Notes under the pieces: model-generated
Databases searched by the model: none
Seen by the model: only the letters and a program-made list of their open reading frames with translations
What the model was told of the DNA's origin: nothing
Assembly: GCA_035317825.1 (NCBI GenBank)
Contig: DATHGB010000020.1
Location: 32,651 to 96,650, forward strand
Length of the DNA stretch: 64,000 nucleotides
Direction: 5' to 3'
Source: Candidatus Saccharimonadales bacterium
Lineage (GTDB): Bacteria > Patescibacteriota > Saccharimonadia > Saccharimonadales > Saccharimonadaceae
Shown: one piece after another, positions 8,818 through 17,299 of the stretch
Position numbering within the stretch: position 1 is the first letter of the stretch
Layout of the letters: each line of letters starts with the position of its first letter
Position numbers and translations under genes: made by a program

Positions 8818-10245
8818 ATGAAACATCCTTCACGCTGGATAGTACTCGCCTTACTTGCCCTTGCGCAATTCATGGTAGTCCTCGACTCTGCTATTGCAAA
8901 CGTCGCCCTACCCGCTATCCAAAAAACACTCGGTTTCGATACCGCCACCCTTCAATGGGTCATTACTGCGTACGCCCTTACCTTTGGAGGATTCCTCTTA
9001 CTTGGCGGACGTGCAGCCGACCTCTTTGGAAGGCGACGTGTTCTTGTAACGGGCATCATTGGGTTTACCATTGTGTCGTTCTTTATAGGAATAGCCCAAT
9101 CACCCGTTGAACTTATTGCTCTTAGGGCCTTACAGGGAATGACCGCTGCTCTTATGTCTCCTAGTGCGCTGTCGATCGTCCTGACGACATTCCGCGAAGG
9201 GAAAGCGCGCAACACGGCGCTAGGCGTATGGACAGCTGTTGCTGCTGGTGGAGCTGCTGCGGGACTCGTAATTGGTGGATTACTTACCGAATATCTTAAC
9301 TGGCGCTGGAACTTCTTTATTAATGTACCTGTCGGAATATTAACCGTTCTAGGAATCCTAAGGTTCGTTCCGAAGCACGCAAGCACTGTATCTCACCGTC
9401 ATCTAGACCTTCGTGGAGCAGCTCTCGTCACTGGTGGGCTAATGTCGCTCGTCTACGGACTGACCGAAGCACCACATTGGGGTTGGGCAAGCCTAGGAAC
9501 CATCGGACTATTATCACTTGCGGTCGCGCTAATCGCCGGATTCATCTGGAACGAATCTAAAGTTTCGCACCCTCTTGTACCACTATCGATCTTTAAAATC
9601 CGTAACGTAGCAGGTGCAAATGCTCTGAGTATGCCTGTAATGGCTGGCATGATGGGAATGTTCTTCCTACTGTCCTACTACATTCAGTCTGTCATGCAGT
9701 ACAATCCTGTTCAAACGGGCCTCGCCTTCCTCCCCTTCCCTATAATCCTAGGCGTGATATCTAATATTGTTCCTCGATTTGTTCCGAAGTATGGCTTTAA
9801 ACCGTTCTTAATCGCCGGTACGACACTTCTATTTACAGGATTAGTATGGTTAAGCCAATTAACGCTTGAGAGTGTGTACACCACTGGTATTTTACCTGCA
9901 ATCATCTTAATGGCTGCGGGCATGGGAATGAGTTTCGTCGCCGTATCGATTGCCGGAACATCAGGTGTACCCGCGAATGAGGCTGGGCTCGCATCAGGAC
10001 TCCTAAACACATCGCAGCAGATGGGTGGAGCGCTTGGACTTGCGATTCTTGCTGGAGTTTCAGCATCAGCTACGCAAGCTGCGGCACATTTGGGTCCAAT
10101 AGCAGCATTAGTTCAGGGTGATAAAACGGCGTTTGCAGTCGCAAGTAGTTTTACACTTATCGCGCTCGTGCTCGCCATCACAGTTATACGTACGCCAAAA
10201 ACCTCTACTTCTTCAGCTCAAGCTGAGCCAGTTGTCCTTCACTAA
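8818..10245 (+). CDS. MFS drug exporter, DHA2 (EmrB/QacA) family
   Basis: 475 residues, about 14 membrane helices. The first helix carries the DHA2 signature FMVVLDSAIANVALPAI (about 19-35), then LQWVITAYALTFGGFLLLGGR and a motif-A loop GRAADLFGRRRVL (about 63-75); motif C-like GGAAAGLVIGG is near residue 143. The family exports hydrophobic drugs or antiseptics using proton motive force. A GAAAGGA ribosome-binding site sits 5 nt before the ATG at 8818. The divergent marR gene and operator point to ligand-inducible expression. Substrate unknown. Confidence 0.93.
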   Translation: MKHPSRWIVLALLALAQFMVVLDSAIANVALPAIQKTLGFDTATLQWVITAYALTFGGFLLLGGRAADLFGRRRVLVTGIIGFTIVSFFIGIAQSPVELIALRALQGMTAALMSPSALSIVLTTFREGKARNTALGVWTAVAAGGAAAGLVIGGLLTEYLNWRWNFFINVPVGILTVLGILRFVPKHASTVSHRHLDLRGAALVTGGLMSLVYGLTEAPHWGWASLGTIGLLSLAVALIAGFIWNESKVSHPLVPLSIFKIRNVAGANALSMPVMAGMMGMFFLLSYYIQSVMQYNPVQTGLAFLPFPIILGVISNIVPRFVPKYGFKPFLIAGTTLLFTGLVWLSQLTLESVYTTGILPAIILMAAGMGMSFVAVSIAGTSGVPANEAGLASGLLNTSQQMGGALGLAILAGVSASATQAAAHLGPIAALVQGDKTAFAVASSFTLIALVLAITVIRTPKTSTSSAQAEPVVLH

Positions 10246-10246
10246 G

Positions 10247-11452
10247 TTATTCTTCCACCAATACAACATGAGTGTCCCGTTTCTTGGCCGACATATAGAG
10301 AGCAACGGCCAAAATGATCAATAACGCCCAGGCAACCAAGAAGTATTCCATCTTACCGTTCGTGCTCAGGTATCCAATGATTGGCGCGAGAAATACATAG
10401 GGTAGGGTTTTAAAAAAGGAAGCAACAGACAATACGGTCGCACGTTGGTTTTCAGGAGCACGGTTATTCAATACTTCGCTTATGAATGGCTGTAGCACAT
10501 GTTCGCCGGCATACAGCGCAAGGATCACGACATAACCCCACAACCCAATGTTAGCCACAGATAGTAACAAGCTCGAGGCAGCAATCAGCCCGATTGAAGC
10601 CAAGACTCTCTTCTCGCTCAGGCTGTCCGCGTTTTTATGCATATACGCCAACAGACCGACCGTAATCAGGCTGCTACTCGCAACAGCGACCGAACCCCAA
10701 AACGGATCGAAATGAAAACGGTCGAGAAGAATAAGGCGGAGTAGCCCGTAACCAGTCGCGTAGAAAAGCCCTTGCACTGTGATGATAAATGGCACATACA
10801 GCCACAACTTGGGCAGCCTAAACTGTGCGAAACCTGTCTTGATATCGTGCAGATAGTCTTTGAGTTCTGGTAAAAATTTCTGACGGGCTTTTCTGACTCG
10901 CTCATCTTTGACTGACCAGATCAGTAGCGCCGCAGCAATAAAGACAAGTCCGTTCAACACCCATGGTATGCGTGGATTAATAGTATGCATCCACCCACCC
11001 ATAACAAGAGTAACCACTGAGCCGATCAATGCCACCTGGGAGCCACGCATCACCAGTTTTCGCCAGTCGGCCGACGTTCGTTTAAACTTCAGCTTTTCAA
11101 AGAATAGTGCTTCATCCGCACCAGATACGAGCGAAACACCGACCATCATTACTGCCTGACCCACAAAGAGTGGCAGGAAGTCGCTACCCGCTGCTTGTAT
11201 TAGCATTCCACTGCCAGCGAGTATTTGCCCGAGTCGCACAACCTTATCACGACCGAACTTATCAGCTAGTGCACCTGATGGAACTTCTGCGAGCAAACCG
11301 ATTGCAAACGCCATTCCATCCAGGATACCGACTTGCTGGTCGGTAATGAAGATGCGATAAAAATAGAGCCATACTGCACCAACGAACCACATGCTCGTTA
11401 ATGTTCGGTAGGCTATGTACTTTCGCGAGAGCCATTGTTGTGAATCCGTCAT
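10247..11452 (-). CDS. MFS transporter
   Basis: 401 residues, about 12 membrane helices. The loop between helices 2 and 3 reads GALADKFGRDKVVRLGQ (about 56-72), a good MFS motif A. The overall pattern (YRIFITDQQVGILDGMAFAIGLLAEVPSGALADKFGR) resembles the TetA/DHA1-like and PanT-like MFS proteins common in Firmicutes and Actinobacteria. It converges with the DHA2 exporter with a single base between stop codons. No DNA-binding partner is next to it. Substrate unknown. Confidence 0.88.
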   Translation of the reverse strand: MTDSQQWLSRKYIAYRTLTSMWFVGAVWLYFYRIFITDQQVGILDGMAFAIGLLAEVPSGALADKFGRDKVVRLGQILAGSGMLIQAAGSDFLPLFVGQAVMMVGVSLVSGADEALFFEKLKFKRTSADWRKLVMRGSQVALIGSVVTLVMGGWMHTINPRIPWVLNGLVFIAAALLIWSVKDERVRKARQKFLPELKDYLHDIKTGFAQFRLPKLWLYVPFIITVQGLFYATGYGLLRLILLDRFHFDPFWGSVAVASSSLITVGLLAYMHKNADSLSEKRVLASIGLIAASSLLLSVANIGLWGYVVILALYAGEHVLQPFISEVLNNRAPENQRATVLSVASFFKTLPYVFLAPIIGYLSTNGKMEYFLVAWALLIILAVALYMSAKKRDTHVVLVEE

Positions 11453-11554
11453 TAATTAATGTAATTATACAATAACAAACTAGTCTTCACGGGACATTAT
11501 GAACGGATGTCGCATTATTCAAGTATTCAAGCGAATCTCCTGTCACATATTAAC

Positions 11555-11746
11555 TCAACGCATAACAACTCTTTCCTTAGGAGTCGTTAAAGAGTTGTCC
11601 GTCTCGTCGTTCGTCGTTTGGAAGTAACGATGGAGCGTTAATTGATCTCGCGACGTTAGCTCGCTGGACTGGCCAGAATTAGTATGCCAGGTGTGCTTGA
11701 GCTGACGATGAATTTGTAGGTAACGCTGGGTAGATAGTCGGGGCAT
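11555..11746 (-). CDS. Possible 63-residue protein in a 364-bp gap
   Basis: The gap 11453-11816 holds this single weak candidate, a basic, His/Gln/Thr-rich frame containing RYLQIHRQLKHTWHT. No ribosome-binding site is evident and I recognise no family. Its last codons contain an inverted repeat, CAACTCTTT (11566-11574) and AAAGAGTTG (11589-11597), which may be a weak transcription terminator for the coupled pair upstream. Nothing else coding is seen in the gap. Confidence 0.3.
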   Translation of the reverse strand: MPRLSTQRYLQIHRQLKHTWHTNSGQSSELTSRDQLTLHRYFQTTNDETDNSLTTPKERVVMR

Positions 11747-11816
11747 TAATCATCTAGGTTACCCCCGGAAGTCAATGACGGAGTGTCATTTAGCGAACCA
11801 GCAGGACTTTGGAAAC

Positions 11817-12704
11817 TTAAAGCTGATACACCCCTTCTTTGCCGTATTTCATTCGAAGCCGTTCGACCTCTCGATGCCAACGCTGTCTTATATCATCCAG
11901 TTCTTGTAGCCCGAATCCAGCGCTGCTCATTCCACGCTGAGCGAGATCAGATTCCTTTTTCTTAAGCTCCTGCTCAAGATGATCCTTGATGTCGTCAAAA
12001 TCCAGATCATATGCACGATCACTAGCGGCCTTCTTCGTATCAAGTGCTAGAAATCGCTTCTCCATCTGGCTACGATAGGCATTACTAGCCGCCATCGCTG
12101 CCGAGCCGGGAAGAGACTGCGCCGACCGAAATCGCATGCGGAGTTCATCACGTAATGCCTCTCTCTGCTTCTGATAGTCCTCGTCGGTAACAATCTCAAC
12201 GTTGTGTTCCGTACGGGGGACACTCATCCTCGTAAGACTCGTCTTAACTTCACCCAGATCAGATTTTACATCTGGCAGAAGTATTTCCGGGAAATTGTCT
12301 CGTATCTGCGGATGCCTGGCTAACAGCGCCGTGAGGTGAGTAGCTCCCCAATACAAGCATTCGATACCAGTCTCCTTAGATTTCCTTTGAAGATGTGCAA
12401 CCACGGTAAAATGAGCATCTTGAGGAATCACTAGAATCCAGCGAGTAATCTCTAGCTCCTGTTCTTTAATCGTGTTTTGTACTCGCGACAACGTCTGATC
12501 AATCTTAGAGATATAATGCTTTGCGTCACGATGCTTGGGTTCCGGGAAATACATTTGATATGCAGTCGTTCCGTCAAGGCCATCTAAACCTCCGTCACCT
12601 CCAGAACCTTCGACCGCCATGAAGCCAGGTAACTCCAGTGCAATCAGTTGAGATGTAAAGTCCTCGAAGTCATCCGAAGTGATGAAAGCTAATTCCTGTT
12701 TCAT
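11817..12704 (-). CDS. Putative PD-(D/E)XK nuclease-like protein with coiled-coil C-terminus
   Basis: 295 residues, soluble. The N-terminal half (about 1-150) looks like restriction-endonuclease-like proteins of the Mrr/Cap4-type group: FEDFTSQLIALELPGF, then EGSGGDGGLDGLDG and AYQMYFPEPK (candidate acidic and Q..K active-site positions, about 32-57), then RWILVIPQD and LYWGATHLTALLARHP. The C-terminal half is long charged helices. This fold assignment is by eye and the catalytic triad is not canonical. The ATG overlaps the stop of the G5/Excalibur gene (ATGA), so the two are translationally coupled. A defence or DNA-processing role is possible but unproven. Confidence 0.6.
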   Translation of the reverse strand: MKQELAFITSDDFEDFTSQLIALELPGFMAVEGSGGDGGLDGLDGTTAYQMYFPEPKHRDAKHYISKIDQTLSRVQNTIKEQELEITRWILVIPQDAHFTVVAHLQRKSKETGIECLYWGATHLTALLARHPQIRDNFPEILLPDVKSDLGEVKTSLTRMSVPRTEHNVEIVTDEDYQKQREALRDELRMRFRSAQSLPGSAAMAASNAYRSQMEKRFLALDTKKAASDRAYDLDFDDIKDHLEQELKKKESDLAQRGMSSAGFGLQELDDIRQRWHREVERLRMKYGKEGVYQL

Positions 12705-13294
12705 TCGCAGCCAATACCATTACCATCGCGGTCAAGCCCGTAGATATCTGAGCCAATCACCTGGACTGGGCCTGAAACGTACGCCGGTCCGTTGCCACTA
12801 CCACCCGCACAATCAACATCACTAGCAATCGGAACGCATCCAGTGTAGTTCGGATCGCAGCTCGAAGATGGAGCGCGTGGAGCTGGTGCGACATACGGTT
12901 GTTTTGTGCCAATAGACATTACTTCACTGACAGCCAGTGTGGTGACTTCCTCTTTCAAGAGAATCCTAGCGGTCTCTTTGCCGTCTACTAGAGTGAGCTT
13001 GTAAGTCTTGGTCTTCACACCATTCTGTCCGGCGGTCGTGACTGCAGATGTGTCGACATCTCGCGCAGCATCGTTTTGGGTCGTCTTCTCGAAAACGACT
13101 GACTCAGTCTCTTGGACTTCTTTGTAAGTTGTTACCGGAGCTGCAACGGGTGCTGGGGTCGCAGCCGGCGCTGGAGACTGGCCTTGATTCGCCATCGCAT
13201 TGATTGTTCCCATAGAGAGGAGGAAGGCCGTAGACACAGTGGCTACCTTTCCAACATTAGATAGTCCGTTGAACCATGCCTTTACATTCTTCAC
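12701..13294 (-). CDS. Secreted or anchored G5 plus Excalibur-domain protein
   Basis: 197 residues with a GTG start chosen because AGGAG lies 6-7 nt upstream. An N-terminal signal/anchor segment (about 13-35, VGKVATVSTAFLLSMGTINA) is followed by an Ala/Pro linker, a G5 domain (about 57-130, from TTYKEVQETESVVF through SIGTK) and a C-terminal Excalibur calcium-binding domain with a DCAGG...GLDRDGNGIGCE pattern (about 159-197), including its paired cysteines. G5 and Excalibur domains are typical of cell-wall-associated proteins of Gram-positive bacteria, so it probably faces outside. It overlaps the nuclease-like gene by 4 nt. The pairing of an exported wall protein with an apparent intracellular nuclease-like protein is unusual. 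Confidence 0.85.
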   Translation of the reverse strand: MKNVKAWFNGLSNVGKVATVSTAFLLSMGTINAMANQGQSPAPAATPAPVAAPVTTYKEVQETESVVFEKTTQNDAARDVDTSAVTTAGQNGVKTKTYKLTLVDGKETARILLKEEVTTLAVSEVMSIGTKQPYVAPAPRAPSSSCDPNYTGCVPIASDVDCAGGSGNGPAYVSGPVQVIGSDIYGLDRDGNGIGCE

Positions 13295-13358
13295 TTTTTC
13301 TCTCCTGATTACTTATTTTCAGTATGCTCTCAGGAAGAAGATTGTGCAATATACAACT

Positions 13359-13497
13359 GCATCGGTACATGCAACAGGGGTGAACAATTTAGGGTAAAAC
13401 ATGTGCCGATGCTAGATACCTACCCGGCCTAAAACCACTATTACAGAGGTAGGGATGAGCACTCAGTCCTTCTTCAAATACAACGAGATGTACCGAT
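13359..13497. repeat. Three copies of an ATGTRCCGAT element upstream of the G5 gene
   Basis: GCATCGGTACATG (13359-13371) is inverted relative to CATGTGCCGATGC (13400-13412; 12 of 13 positions pair), and the core recurs as ATGTACCGAT at 13488-13497. The copies lie 65-200 nt upstream of the GTG start of the G5/Excalibur gene and could be operator sites or a hairpin. No regulator gene is adjacent. Confidence 0.5.
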
Positions 13498-13503
13498 CCA
13501 ACC

Positions 13504-13534
13504 AAAAACGACCCCTGTTATAGAGGTCGTTTTT
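13504..13534 (-). terminator. Terminator of tRNA-Ala
   Basis: AAAAACGACC (13504-13513) pairs with GGTCGTTTTT (13525-13534). It begins 18 nt past the CCA end of tRNA-Ala, and read on the minus strand it ends in a short T run. Confidence 0.8.
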
Positions 13535-13551
13535 GTGGTTTAAAATTCAAC

Positions 13552-13628
13552 TGGTGGAGCATATCGGATTCGAACCGATCACCTCTTCACTGCCAGCGAA
13601 GCGCTCTAACCAAATGAGCTAATGCCCC
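13552..13628 (-). tRNA. tRNA-Ala (GGC)
   Basis: A complete cloverleaf with an encoded CCA. Acceptor GGGGCAT pairs with ATGCTCC and includes the G3:U70 wobble pair that identifies alanine tRNAs. The D-stem is GCTC/GAGC, the anticodon stem CTTCG/TGAAG, the loop CTGGCAG (anticodon GGC), and the T arm contains GGTTCGAATCC. It borders the accessory block, but I found no duplicated tRNA 3' end that would mark an integration event. Confidence 0.95.
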
Positions 13629-13654
13629 TTAATGGAACATTACCTATGGTAGCA

Positions 13655-13719
13655 AAAATCCACCTTTGTTTCCAGAGGTGGATTTTCTAGCTGCTACGCG
13701 CCCACCCGGGGCGCTTTTT
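13655..13719 (+). terminator. Tandem hairpins, the second a plus-strand terminator
   Basis: First hairpin: AAAATCCACCT (13655-13665) with AGGTGGATTTT (13676-13686). Second: GCGCCC (13698-13703) with GGGCGC (13709-13714), followed by TTTTT (13715-13719). No plus-strand gene lies immediately upstream, so this either ends antisense/read-through transcription or marks an unrecognised small RNA between about 13300 and 13720. Confidence 0.6.
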
Positions 13720-13894
13720 GTTTTGAAAATGTTTGTTTTTCGCCTGCAAAGGTCGCCCCTTAGGCGTACCAGCTTGGCTAATATTATGCTCCTCTTGATT
13801 CGGTTTTTCAAGCTTATGCTAGTATTGTTTTAAAAATTATGCTTAAATAGCATTGTTCAGAAGCATACGCGACGCAAGTGTTTCCCTCTTACGG

Positions 13895-13960
13895 GATACT
13901 CTTTCATAAAAAGTTCGCCGCATGGTCGATCTGACGTTACAAGTAAATGAAAAGAGTATC
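13895..13960 (+). promoter_or_regulatory. Foldable leader that can hide the RRM gene's ribosome-binding region
   Basis: GATACTCTTTCAT (13895-13907) is complementary to ATGAAAAGAGTATC (13947-13960) apart from one extra A. The 3' arm contains AAAAGAG, the only Shine-Dalgarno-like sequence before the ATG at 13967. Pairing would sequester it, as in RNA thermoswitches. A likely extended -10 box, TGC-TAGTAT (13820-13825), would give a leader of about 130 nt. Confidence 0.55.
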
Positions 13961-13966
13961 TATTAC

Positions 13967-14311
13967 ATGGCACAGCAAAATCTATTCATCGGAAGCCTAG
14001 CTTACGCTACTACCGATGATACTTTGAAAGCTCACTTTGCCACAATTGGTCCTGTTGCAAGCGCTCGCGTGATCACTGATCGCGATAGCGGACGTAGCAA
14101 AGGCTTTGGATTTGTTGAATTCGAAAACGATGAAGACAACCAAAAAGCTGTTGATCAACTTGATGGTAAAGAGCTTGACGGCCGCGCTATTAGCGTTGGT
14201 CTAGCTCGTCCCCGCGAAGAACGCCCAAAGCGTGACTTCGGTGGTGGCAACGACCGCGGTGGTGACCGTGGCGGCAACGGCGGCGGTTCATTCCGTCAAC
14301 GTAGCTGGTAA
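13967..14311 (+). CDS. RRM-domain RNA-binding protein, glycine-rich tail
   Basis: 114 residues from the ATG at 13967, chosen because RNP2 (LFIGSL) must be near the N-terminus; an in-frame ATG at 13922 adds 15 residues unlike the family. RNP1 is KGFGFVEF (about 45-52). The tail after about residue 85 is Gly/Arg/Asp-rich (GGGNDRGGDRGGN), as in bacterial and cyanobacterial cold-inducible RRM proteins that bind single-stranded RNA. The foldable leader suggests post-transcriptional control. A strong terminator follows. Confidence 0.93.
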   Translation: MAQQNLFIGSLAYATTDDTLKAHFATIGPVASARVITDRDSGRSKGFGFVEFENDEDNQKAVDQLDGKELDGRAISVGLARPREERPKRDFGGGNDRGGDRGGNGGGSFRQRSW

Positions 14312-14326
14312 TCACACCAACCACTC

Positions 14327-14354
14327 AAATACCCCGCTTCACCGCGGGGTATTT
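14327..14354. terminator. Bidirectional terminator between the RRM gene and an ABC transporter gene
   Basis: AAATACCCCGC (14327-14337) pairs perfectly with GCGGGGTATTT (14344-14354), loop TTCACC. It lies between convergent genes and can serve both. Confidence 0.9.
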
Positions 14355-14355
14355 G

Positions 14356-16164
14356 TTATGTGTGGAGTTGGCTTTCGAACATCGTGTAGTACGCGCCACG
14401 TTTTGCGACAAGTTCTTTATGCGTGCCAGATTCTATTAGCTTACCGTCCTGAAGCATATAGATAACATCTGCCCTTTCGACTGTTGTTAATCGGTGGCTA
14501 ATCGTTACTACTGTGCGTTTTTTGTCGGCAAATAAATGCTTGAATATGCGTGATTCAGCTAAGGCATCAATAGCCGAAGTAGGTTCATCTAAAATAATAA
14601 TGGGGCTGTCGCGATAGAAGTTACGTGCCAATGCCAACCTTTGCCATTGGCCTCCGGATAGATCCGTGCCATTATTCCCTTCATCGTCTTCCATCCACGG
14701 ATTCACAAATGAATCTAATTTCTTAGGTAGTTTATTAAGGAAAGTTCGTGCCTCTGCTCGATCAAGCGCGTGTTCTAGACGTTCCTGGCTATATGGTTTA
14801 CTGGTGTCCCCGAGATAAATGTTGTCGCGTGCTGAAGCAAAGCCGTATGAAAGATATTCTTGTTGCAAAACGCCGAGCAGATTGTGCCACGAAGTAATAT
14901 CAATGTCTTTCAAGTTCGTACCTCCGATCATAACCGATCCACCCGTAGGATCATACAGCCCGGTAAGGATTTTGATAAGAGTCGACTTACCTGCGCCATT
15001 TTCGCCCACGATTGCTATATGCTGATGAGGTTGAATCGTAATCGAAATGCCGTGAAGCACTTCTTTCTCTGCATGGGGATATTTAAATCGTATATTACGA
15101 AGCTCGATCGGAAGAGAAGCTCCTGTTAGCTTTTTACCTTTAATTGTGCGGCTAGGAAGTGCCATAAATTCCTGATAGTCAAATAGATTAGCGATATCTT
15201 CGTCAACTCCGCTGATCGCGGATACAAAGCCGCTTGCTCCCCCGAGAGCTCTTGATACAACTTGCTGGACATAAATAAATTGTCCGATCGGTTGTTCGCG
15301 TGCAATAATTTGAGTTACGATCCATAAAAGTGCGATAACTTCTGCTATCGCTTCAAGTGCATCCGCCCCTAGTTTTTTAAAAATAGATGCTCGCTCAAAA
15401 TCAATTCGTGCTTTTTCATCTTTATCTCGTAGTTGCATGCGAAGATCCAGCAAATAGCGAACGACTCCGTATAGTCGTAGTTCAGCTATGTGCTTTGGCT
15501 GAAGTAGACTCCATTCAATCATATTTTGAGACCTGCGAACATTCACATTCTCGTTCCAGTGTTTGGTAGACCGGCGCGATAACCTAAATTGTATCCAAAT
15601 ACCCGGAATAACCGCAACTACCACAATCAACCCAAGCCACCAACTCACCAAAATAAGAGCTCCGAGCCCTGCAATCATTGCAATAAACTGCGTTAAAATC
15701 CTCGCTAAGCTATCGAAGACATACGGAAAGAAGCGAGCGAACTGTGACGCACGGTCATATAAATCAGCTGTTTCTTTATCGTCATAGCGCCAGAAATCGA
15801 GTGTGAGAAACTTTTCATACATTCGGTCACTCATACCAGCTTCAACACGGTAGCGCATTAACTGCGTCACATACCTTTCAATACTTCCCCAAGCAGTCAT
15901 TATAATTCCAAGGGAGGCTGTAACAATCACATAAATCATTGCTTGTTCACCAGCATGAGGATTACCTGCATACGCTTCGGCAAGTGCAGTCGTTGTAAGC
16001 GCCGCAAAATATGTTGTCACGATCGGAAGAACAGCCGTAATAATCGACCCGATTAGCTGAACAATGACCGCAAGTGGAGCAGCCTTATAGGTTGTTTTCG
16101 CAACACCAGCAATAGCAGTAGCATACTGCCGTGTTGTCAGCTTTCGTTTCTCCTTCTTTGCCAT
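14356..16164 (-). CDS. ABC exporter, fused membrane and ATPase domains
   Basis: 602 residues. An N-terminal transmembrane domain (about 30-310, five or six helices) is joined to an ATPase domain with Walker A GENGAGKSTL (about 384-393), signature DLSGGQWQRLALARNF (about 500), Walker B SPIIILDEPTSAID and the H-loop SHR. It is therefore a half-exporter that should work as a homodimer. The membrane domain resembles the ABC_membrane type of lipid, peptide or drug exporters. A TACAAT box ends 8 nt before the ATG; an AGGTGA abuts the start too closely for a normal ribosome-binding site, so the transcript may be leaderless. Substrate unknown. Confidence 0.92.
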   Translation of the reverse strand: MAKKEKRKLTTRQYATAIAGVAKTTYKAAPLAVIVQLIGSIITAVLPIVTTYFAALTTTALAEAYAGNPHAGEQAMIYVIVTASLGIIMTAWGSIERYVTQLMRYRVEAGMSDRMYEKFLTLDFWRYDDKETADLYDRASQFARFFPYVFDSLARILTQFIAMIAGLGALILVSWWLGLIVVVAVIPGIWIQFRLSRRSTKHWNENVNVRRSQNMIEWSLLQPKHIAELRLYGVVRYLLDLRMQLRDKDEKARIDFERASIFKKLGADALEAIAEVIALLWIVTQIIAREQPIGQFIYVQQVVSRALGGASGFVSAISGVDEDIANLFDYQEFMALPSRTIKGKKLTGASLPIELRNIRFKYPHAEKEVLHGISITIQPHQHIAIVGENGAGKSTLIKILTGLYDPTGGSVMIGGTNLKDIDITSWHNLLGVLQQEYLSYGFASARDNIYLGDTSKPYSQERLEHALDRAEARTFLNKLPKKLDSFVNPWMEDDEGNNGTDLSGGQWQRLALARNFYRDSPIIILDEPTSAIDALAESRIFKHLFADKKRTVVTISHRLTTVERADVIYMLQDGKLIESGTHKELVAKRGAYYTMFESQLHT

Positions 16165-16186
16165 TCACCTATATTGTACTCCGATC

Positions 16187-16549
16187 TTAAAAGAACGGAA
16201 GAGGTGAAAACACCCACGGCGCGTCAATATGAAACACTGTCGCGAGAATTCCAAATACATTCAACAGCCACGTCGTAGTAATAACGATTAGCCCCGTAAA
16301 TAGCAGCACGGCCAGACGTAGAAACATCGGTTGTCTTTTAAGCCAGGCTTGCCACTTATCGTATTCGCCTTTTGCCCTATCTAAAATTCGCTGTGCCCAT
16401 TCAAATTCGGTCGCAAGGATAGCGAGCCCTGCAAACACAATCAGCCAGCCAGGGCCTGGATACGGAATTGCGACGATACCGATCACTACCACGATTCCAC
16501 CGGCAATACCGATAAAAGTTCGTTTCAGGTGTCGGGTTGCTTTCTGCAT
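16187..16549 (-). CDS. PGPGW-family small membrane protein (TIGR02611-like)
   Basis: 120 residues. The defining PYPGPGWLIVFAGLAILATEFEWAQ block occurs at about residues 28-52 within a membrane hairpin (about 12-45); an amphipathic charged stretch follows (ILDRAKGEYDKWQAWLKR), then one or two more membrane segments (about 75-105). Function is unknown in all relatives I know. It lies between an ABC exporter gene and an ABC-2 permease gene on the same strand, with 9 and 22 nt gaps, so it is likely co-transcribed with the transporter system. Confidence 0.8.
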   Translation of the reverse strand: MQKATRHLKRTFIGIAGGIVVVIGIVAIPYPGPGWLIVFAGLAILATEFEWAQRILDRAKGEYDKWQAWLKRQPMFLRLAVLLFTGLIVITTTWLLNVFGILATVFHIDAPWVFSPLPFF

Positions 16550-16558
16550 GCTCTTATC

Positions 16559-17299
16559 TTACTTGGTTTTTCGTTTAAGCGTTAGGCCGCCAGCTAAAAT
16601 TGCACCGGCCATAAATCCAATCACGATCCACAAATCACGCCACATATCGCCGGTAATATCCGCGTTTTTAACAACTGCTGTCAGCGCGTCAATCACATAC
16701 GTTAACGGCAAGAAATACGCGATTGTTTCAAGCAAATCAGGCATATTTGCCAGCGGAACGAATAGGCCACCGATTAGTAATTGTGGCAATACGAACGCCG
16801 GCATGAACTGGACTGCTTGAAATTCACTTTTGGCAAATGCGCTTACGAATAAACCAAGTGCCGTGCCTAGCAGTGCGTCGGCAAGCGCGACCACGATCAA
16901 GAACCAGTCCGGACCCATAATTTCTAAGTTGAATACGTACAGGAGCAACGTACTGGCAAGAAGTGCTTGGATAATAGCTAGGACTCCAAATGCTATCATG
17001 TACCCGATAATGAAGTCGAATTTACCAAGCGGCGTCGTCATAAGGCGTTCCATGGTACCTGTCACGCGTTCACGAAGTGTCGTAATCGAAGTGATGATAA
17101 ACATAATAATGAACGGGAAGACACCCAGCAGTGCAGGCGCAAAATGATTAAACGTGTCAATCGTATCCGTAAACATCCAGCGAAGAAGGGCAAGAAGCAA
17201 ACAAGGAACCAGAAAGATCAAAGCGATCGTACGCGGATCATGTGATAGCTGTTGAAGAATCCGAGCGGCAGTCGCGAATGTCGTTTTTACGTGATACAT
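16559..17299 (-). CDS. ABC-2 type permease
   Basis: 246 residues with six membrane helices in the ABC-2 pattern. The conserved region RERVTGTMERLMTTPLGKFDFIIGYM (about 76-101) is the family's coupling segment, and PQLLIGGLFVPLANMP with LPLTYVIDAL (about 170-205) are typical of drug/antibiotic or polysaccharide ABC-2 exporters such as YhhJ/DrrB relatives. Its ATG overlaps the stop of the ATPase gene (TAATG), so the two form one transporter. Probable cargo: a drug, lipid or peptide; not determinable here. Confidence 0.9.
   Translation of the reverse strand: MYHVKTTFATAARILQQLSHDPRTIALIFLVPCLLLALLRWMFTDTIDTFNHFAPALLGVFPFIIMFIITSITTLRERVTGTMERLMTTPLGKFDFIIGYMIAFGVLAIIQALLASTLLLYVFNLEIMGPDWFLIVVALADALLGTALGLFVSAFAKSEFQAVQFMPAFVLPQLLIGGLFVPLANMPDLLETIAYFLPLTYVIDALTAVVKNADITGDMWRDLWIVIGFMAGAILAGGLTLKRKTK

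Noticed and set aside
13552..13628. tRNA-Ala as an attachment site of an integrated element
   Set aside because: No direct repeat of the tRNA 3' end and no integrase gene were found in the adjacent block.
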